A stretch of DNA of 64,000 nucleotides from Neobacillus sp. PS3-12 (lineage in GTDB: Bacteria; Bacillota; Bacilli; Bacillales; Cytobacillaceae). The number at the start of each line of letters is the position of its first letter. Position 1 is the stretch's first letter. Positions 59,861 through 64,000 of the stretch are shown piece after piece. Under the pieces are notes generated by a model, which was given only the letters and a program-made list of their open reading frames with translations, was not told the origin of the DNA and did no database searches. A program made the translations under genes and the position numbers. Where the stretch lies: assembly GCF_030915385.1 (NCBI RefSeq), contig NZ_CP133268.1, forward strand, positions 5,058,001 to 5,122,000, written 5' to 3'.

Positions 59861-61033
59861 TTAAGGGAAACTCTTTCTAATTTGTTTTTCAGGGATATTT
59901 ATTGGTAAACTTGTCATTCCGGTCCGCTTTATTTTCACATCCGTGTGCAATACTACCTTTATTTGAGGAAATTCCATATCCCAATTTTGTTTGATCCTTT
60001 TCCAATCCTTTGGGTAGGTACGATGGATAACCTCACCAAAACCCACAACATCTGATTTATAGTTTTGCTGTATTTCTTTTAATGTTGTGTGCAATTTGTT
60101 TTTTAACTCTTTGGCAAACAAACGTTCAATAGAATGAATTGTTTCTGGGTCTTCTAGATCCAATTTCGTTTGATTTTCGGAGATTCCAATATTAGCCGAA
60201 GTGTCTATTTTCATAACCATTCTTCCATGTATTTTTCTAGCTTTCATATTTGTGGCTTTTTTAAGTATATCTGCGCTTATTCTGCCTTTTAATTTAGGAA
60301 TTTTGATGGACAATTCTGCTTTTAACGTTTTTCCCCGTAACCATATTAGTTCACGAGTTTGATGATCACCAAGATAACCTGCTAATTTATCATGATGAAA
60401 GACAGCGGCCCCGCTTAATCGAAAAACTTTACTGCTGCCTTTCCCATTTGTAATCTCGATTGTGGGGAGAACAATCGATTGGTTTGAGGACCTATCCATC
60501 AATAAATCCTTTAAATCAACAACTAATCCTATTTGAGAGTGAAGGAGCTCTCGAATACCTTCGGTTGGAGCTTTTTCAAGCGGGTAGGATGCTTTTAGTA
60601 TTTTTTCTGCTGTTGCACCTTTTGCAACAACAACATATGTTCTAAGACGAGATTCCGGGTGGCGGACAAATGCATCCAGTATAGGTTGTATCCCTTGTGA
60701 TGCCAACTTTTCTCCAATGATCAGAATCCGTCTGTGAGCAGTAAAAACCCGACGTGATAGTTTTTCCTGTATTCTGGAAGTGGTCCCCCAGATATCTGAT
60801 CCAGTGTCAGCAACCACGAAATAAGATTTCCCTGTTTTCGCCATACTTCCGTTTTGTGACTCTCCTTGAGAAGGAATGGCCATTTGGATGCTAACTTTCA
60901 TTTTATTGTTTGAGGCTGCATCAACACCCGTTGCCATAATCAATGCTAGGTCGTTTATTTCAATTCGATCCCAACAGCCTGCAGTCAATATAGAAAAAAT
61001 ACAAATGAAAATCAATAAAACCCACCGTTTCAA
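59861..61033 (-). CDS. Ger(x)C germination lipoprotein (copy 2)
   Basis: 390 residues from a TTG at 61033, which overlaps the gerB stop as TTGA and follows GGTGGG by eight bases; the ATG at 61066 lies within gerB. Lipobox LTAGC with C19 as the lipidated residue, then CWDRIEINDLALIMATGVD, the standard GerC start. The conserved TGKSYFVVADTGSDIWG, HRRILIIGEKLASQGIQPILD and WDMEFPQIKV blocks are present. C subunit of a germinant receptor. Confidence 0.93.
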   Translation of the reverse strand: MKRWVLLIFICIFSILTAGCWDRIEINDLALIMATGVDAASNNKMKVSIQMAIPSQGESQNGSMAKTGKSYFVVADTGSDIWGTTSRIQEKLSRRVFTAHRRILIIGEKLASQGIQPILDAFVRHPESRLRTYVVVAKGATAEKILKASYPLEKAPTEGIRELLHSQIGLVVDLKDLLMDRSSNQSIVLPTIEITNGKGSSKVFRLSGAAVFHHDKLAGYLGDHQTRELIWLRGKTLKAELSIKIPKLKGRISADILKKATNMKARKIHGRMVMKIDTSANIGISENQTKLDLEDPETIHSIERLFAKELKNKLHTTLKEIQQNYKSDVVGFGEVIHRTYPKDWKRIKQNWDMEFPQIKVVLHTDVKIKRTGMTSLPINIPEKQIRKSFP

Positions 61034-62148
61034 ACTTCTTTCCCACCATTCCAACCAGATTTCCACTTATGTCGAAACCCAATGACCATATCAATCATAA
61101 GAGGCAGCAAGATTCCAATAAATATCGTGATGACAGAATAAGATGATGCTAAAAAATGATATGTTTTTTCCGGTGTGTAAGATTTTAGGCTTAGTTCAAG
61201 AGCAAAAACGAAAAATGTTATTGGTAGTACATAAAGATTATTTTTGTTAGCTTTGAAAAGTTCAGCCATTCCCTCAGCGGCACCAAGGAGGAAAACGGAG
61301 GATCGAATAAATGCTCCAGTTACCCATAAAAAAATACCGAGCACATCGAGGCGTTCGATAAAATCAAAAAGCTGAATGTAGCGAATTTCCTCAAAGGTAG
61401 GGTAAAGTGTGGATCTAGCTAAATCCTCCCCAAAAATCATGATCGGTCCTGTGGTGGGCCCAAGAAACATGAAGAAAACTACCATCACAAAGAATAGCCC
61501 TTGTTTTGGCAAATTTTTAGGGGTATTCGTATGTGGGATAAGCATTCGGAATACCACAAGTTCTGCGAACATAGTTAGAAAAATGATGGATCCATGCCAA
61601 ACTGGGAAAAATCCATTCTCCATAATTGGTAATAATTGTTTCCAATCGCGTTCCTTCAAAATAAGAATACTTACCAAAGATCCAAGGGCCATTAACACAG
61701 GCAAGGCCACTTGTATGGTACGGGTTAAAGCCTCGGAACCCGCATGTACAACATATGCCATTGTAAATAAAAGGAAAAATACAAATACGAAAGATGGAGT
61801 TAAAGGAAATAACAAATTTAAAAATTGTGTAAATACATGAATAGACAAGGAACATGCGAGTAGAAAAAAACAAATATACATAAATCCAATCACTCTGCCA
61901 AACCATGTTCCAAAGGCTTGAACAGATTCACCAATAAGCGATTGGTCTGGTGATTTTGAAGCTGATTTGAATTGAATATAAATAAATATGACGCCTAAAA
62001 TGGCACTGCAAAAAAGTGAAATCCAAGCATTCCTGCCAGCGTAGACATATGTCAATCGAATAAAAATGAAATGACCAAAGGGCGTGATGAATCCAATCAT
62101 CATCATGAAAAATTGCAAGTTTGAGAATTTTTGGATGCTATTTTTCAT
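61030..62148 (-). CDS. Spore germination GerB-type permease (copy 1)
   Basis: 372 residues from the ATG at 62148, four bases after GGGGGT; the ATG at 62166 is upstream of the RBS. Ten hydrophobic segments, with IQKFSNLQFFMMMIGFI at the start and PTFEEIRYIQLFDFIERLD as the typical B-subunit loop. Four-base overlap with the following gerC. Weakly similar to copy 2. Confidence 0.92.
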   Translation of the reverse strand: MKNSIQKFSNLQFFMMMIGFITPFGHFIFIRLTYVYAGRNAWISLFCSAILGVIFIYIQFKSASKSPDQSLIGESVQAFGTWFGRVIGFMYICFFLLACSLSIHVFTQFLNLLFPLTPSFVFVFFLLFTMAYVVHAGSEALTRTIQVALPVLMALGSLVSILILKERDWKQLLPIMENGFFPVWHGSIIFLTMFAELVVFRMLIPHTNTPKNLPKQGLFFVMVVFFMFLGPTTGPIMIFGEDLARSTLYPTFEEIRYIQLFDFIERLDVLGIFLWVTGAFIRSSVFLLGAAEGMAELFKANKNNLYVLPITFFVFALELSLKSYTPEKTYHFLASSYSVITIFIGILLPLMIDMVIGFRHKWKSGWNGGKEV

Positions 62149-62150
62149 TT

Positions 62151-62372
62151 TTACCCCCATAGCCAATTGTTAATCGGCTCAAAAAATGACTCGATTGTTT
62201 GATAAGGACTCTGTATGTTGATCTCTGAGGAATAAAGCCATGCAAGAGCCCAGCCTATTAAAAGGAACAAGAAATATAAGATTGATTGTCTGCTTTTAAT
62301 ATCCTTTAACAGAGAACGAATATTAAAAAGCAAGATGATAACGGCTAACAAAGATAGACTGAACACTTTCAT
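62151..62372 (-). CDS. Small two-helix membrane protein of the ger operon (D-subunit-like, cf. YfkS)
   Basis: About 73 residues (85 if the upstream in-frame TTG at 62408 is used). Two membrane helices (FSLSLLAVIILLFNI and ILYFLFLLIGWALAWLY) with a basic loop between. Small two-helix D proteins occur in many ger operons, and the Bacillus yfkQRST operon has a similar small gene between C and B. Its stop is three bases from the gerB start. Helpers of this kind modulate receptor function. Confidence 0.65.
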   Translation of the reverse strand: MKVFSLSLLAVIILLFNIRSLLKDIKSRQSILYFLFLLIGWALAWLYSSEINIQSPYQTIESFFEPINNWLWG

Positions 62373-62477
62373 CAATGGAATTTTTTCTCTCCTTTGTTGT
62401 GCCAACAAACATCCTTCATTGTTAGTATTATAAAAAAATAGGAAAACTATCCCAATCGAAAAATAAATTTCTGTCGA

Positions 62478-63617
62478 TTAGTTCAATTTTCCCGTCATCC
62501 CAATATGATTGGTTTTTACTTTAGTTTGAATAACAAATTTTACTTTAGGAAATTCTTGATCCCAATGGGCTGATAATTTTTTCCATTCCTTCGGTTTTTG
62601 TTGATGCAGGATTTCTCCGATTTCTAATACGTCGGTTTGATAGCGATGCTGAATAGTGTACAGTGAAGAAGTAATTCGCTTGTTTAATTCATCTGAAAAT
62701 ATTTTATTTAATCGGGTATCATTTTTCGGATCCATTAAATCTATGTCAGTTGAATTCTCTACAATATCTCCATCTGCGAGAACAGTGAAATGAATAACCA
62801 GCTGGCCCTTTTCTTTTTTTGTAAATATCTTGGTTGCATAATTATTTAGGTTCATACTAATGTACCCAGGTGTTTGATTTAATTTTATTGTCATAAATGC
62901 CTGTTTTACATCCTTGCGCAGCCACATAAGACCTCGTGTTTTCCGATCATCAAGCCAGCCGATTAATCGATCATGTCGGAAGATGGCTGTACCATTAATC
63001 CTAAAAGTGGAATGCCCATTAGATTGAGATTCCATTTCAATTGCAGGCAGAAGGGGTGACATTGTTCCAGAAGAGATTACGTTAACCAGGTCCTTTAGAG
63101 TGACAGTAGGCCCTAATTTCGAACGTTCGATTTCACGAACTGCTTCCATTGGAACACCTTCGTAAGGATATGGAACTTTCATTAATGCATTGGCAGTTGT
63201 TCCTTTTGCAATTAAAACAAAGGTGTCTAAACGTGAACTTGGTTCACGCGTCAATTGATCAAGAATTGGCTGGAATCCCTGTTTGGCTAAGTCTTCACCG
63301 ATAATTAATACTCGCCGATGTGGCATATAAATTCTTCTTGATAATTCCTCCTGCATTTTTTGTTTTGCGGAAATGGTGTTGGTTCCGATAGTAGATACAA
63401 CAAGATAAGGTAATTGATTGGATGAACTTGCGGCTGATTGTCCTCCTTGTGAAGGGGTGGCAATTTGTGCAGTTACCTGTAATTTTTGGTCAGATGTTTT
63501 GTCAAGCCCAGTAGCCATAACAAGCGCCAAATCATTTACTTCAATCCGATCCCAACAACCAACGAGCAAAAAGGAAAGCATACAAATAAGGAAATATGCT
63601 GGTTTTGCTTTTATGAT
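62478..63617 (-). CDS. Ger(x)C germination lipoprotein (copy 1), apparent ATC start
   Basis: About 379 residues if started at 63617. The first ATG (63581) gives MLSFLLVGC, only eight residues before the lipobox cysteine and no basic residues, too short to export a lipoprotein. Upstream the frame reads IKAKPAYFLIC, a proper basic signal peptide. GGGGGTAAAA precedes an ATC, exactly as GGGGGTAAAA precedes the ATG of the gerB at 62148. So the true start is probably this codon, either a rare ATC start or a mutated/misread ATG. The body (CWDRIEVNDLALVMATGLD, HRRVLIIGEDLAKQGFQPILD) is a normal GerC. Confidence 0.88.
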   Translation of the reverse strand: MIKAKPAYFLICMLSFLLVGCWDRIEVNDLALVMATGLDKTSDQKLQVTAQIATPSQGGQSAASSSNQLPYLVVSTIGTNTISAKQKMQEELSRRIYMPHRRVLIIGEDLAKQGFQPILDQLTREPSSRLDTFVLIAKGTTANALMKVPYPYEGVPMEAVREIERSKLGPTVTLKDLVNVISSGTMSPLLPAIEMESQSNGHSTFRINGTAIFRHDRLIGWLDDRKTRGLMWLRKDVKQAFMTIKLNQTPGYISMNLNNYATKIFTKKEKGQLVIHFTVLADGDIVENSTDIDLMDPKNDTRLNKIFSDELNKRITSSLYTIQHRYQTDVLEIGEILHQQKPKEWKKLSAHWDQEFPKVKFVIQTKVKTNHIGMTGKLN

Positions 63618-63655
63618 TTTTACCCCCTTTGCTCATCTTGGTTGACTCTTTTCGA

Positions 63656-64000
63656 TTACTTCTTTCCAGGTCGAGGTCTCAAACCAGGCGCTATTCGCTG
63701 CGGATTTTGATACCCAAATACGCGAGGACGCAGCCCAAGTGCCCAATGAGGTGCACGGACTAGGACATCTTTTAAATTTTCAAAAGTAAGTGGAGCCATT
63801 GGTGATAAATAAGGTACGCCCAATGAACGTAACTTTGAAAGATGAATCAAAATAATCAGTAATCCAATCACGATCCCGAAAAGGCCAAGTATTCCTGCCA
63901 TAATCATAATAGGGAAACGGAGCATGCGAACGCTAATCCCTAAATTAAACCGCGGTATCGTAAAAGATGCGATTCCGGTAATAGATACAACAATAACCAT
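63656..64000 (-). CDS. GerA-family germination protein, C-terminal part
   Basis: The last 114 residues of the A subunit; the gene continues past the window end. Visible are a membrane segment (MIMAGILGLFGIVIGLLIILIHL), the loop PYLSPMAPLTFENLKDVLV typical of GerA C-termini, and a Pro/Arg-rich tail. First gene of the ger operon, followed by gerC after about 40 bases. Confidence 0.9.
   Translation of the reverse strand: MVIVVSITGIASFTIPRFNLGISVRMLRFPIMIMAGILGLFGIVIGLLIILIHLSKLRSLGVPYLSPMAPLTFENLKDVLVRAPHWALGLRPRVFGYQNPQRIAPGLRPRPGKK

Overview
The window looks like chromosome of an endospore-forming member of the Bacillaceae. The DNA is AT-rich, Shine-Dalgarno sites are strong (AGGAGG/GGGAGG), TTG starts are common, and most genes end at intrinsic terminators. 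The window holds spore genes (GerA/B/C germinant receptor, CotF-like coat proteins, YyaC, an exosporium collagen-like protein with a sigma-K promoter) and the Bacillus-type cydABCD and mpsABC/dab loci. A Neobacillus- or Bacillus-like genome is my inference. No rRNA, tRNA, CRISPR array, insertion sequence or prophage block was seen.

Layout. 1-3.7 kb: end of a bicarbonate/membrane-potential operon (MpsA/DabB, MpsB/DabA, MpsC, degenerate carbonic-anhydrase-like protein). 3.8-7.9 kb: frameshifted LacI-type regulator divergent from a DctPQM TRAP transporter, with a palindromic operator and a perfect cre site. 8-11.1 kb: NhaC-type antiporter, YcxB-like protein, secreted protein made of six 28-residue repeats. 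11.1-13.8 kb: two-component system with 11-bp-spaced TTCAG operators. 13.8-19.4 kb: short UvrC-like GIY-YIG nuclease, small genes, a solitary BREX-type methyltransferase PglX. 19.5-27.3 kb: frameshifted amino-acid permease and cydABDC. 27.4-29.2 kb: collagen-like spore-surface protein and YyaC.

29.3-43.1 kb is the most interesting part. Two near-duplicate GntR/FCD regulators enclose an aspartate-dehydrogenase-like enzyme, a P5CR-like reductase, transporters, two [2Fe-2S] ferredoxins, a creatininase-family hydrolase, a haem-oxygenase-like di-iron oxidase with all six ligands, an aldehyde dehydrogenase, a GlcG-like protein, a ChrA pair, a small unknown protein and a 28-residue microprotein. Ten copies of a TTGGTATACCAA-like palindrome lie in its intergenic regions. 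I read this as one regulon for an undescribed oxidative catabolic pathway; the substrate is unknown.

43.2-53.1 kb: glycosyltransferase, RND pump, TVP38 protein, a hydrolase with an apparent ATT start, a truncated haemoglobin with an Fnr-type site at -41.5, coat proteins, DinB, MFS exporter. 53.4-58.4 kb: meta-cleavage aromatic module (V4R/PucR-type activator, catechol 2,3-dioxygenase, XylT-like ferredoxin, HMS-hydrolase). 58.5-64 kb: ger operon with duplicated B and C genes and two small membrane proteins.

Data-quality caution: three genes carry one-base indels in homopolymers (C4 at 4420, G5 at 20475, T5 at 24880). Two genes lack a normal start codon at an ideal RBS, and CydC has an altered Walker A. 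These may be assembly errors rather than biology.
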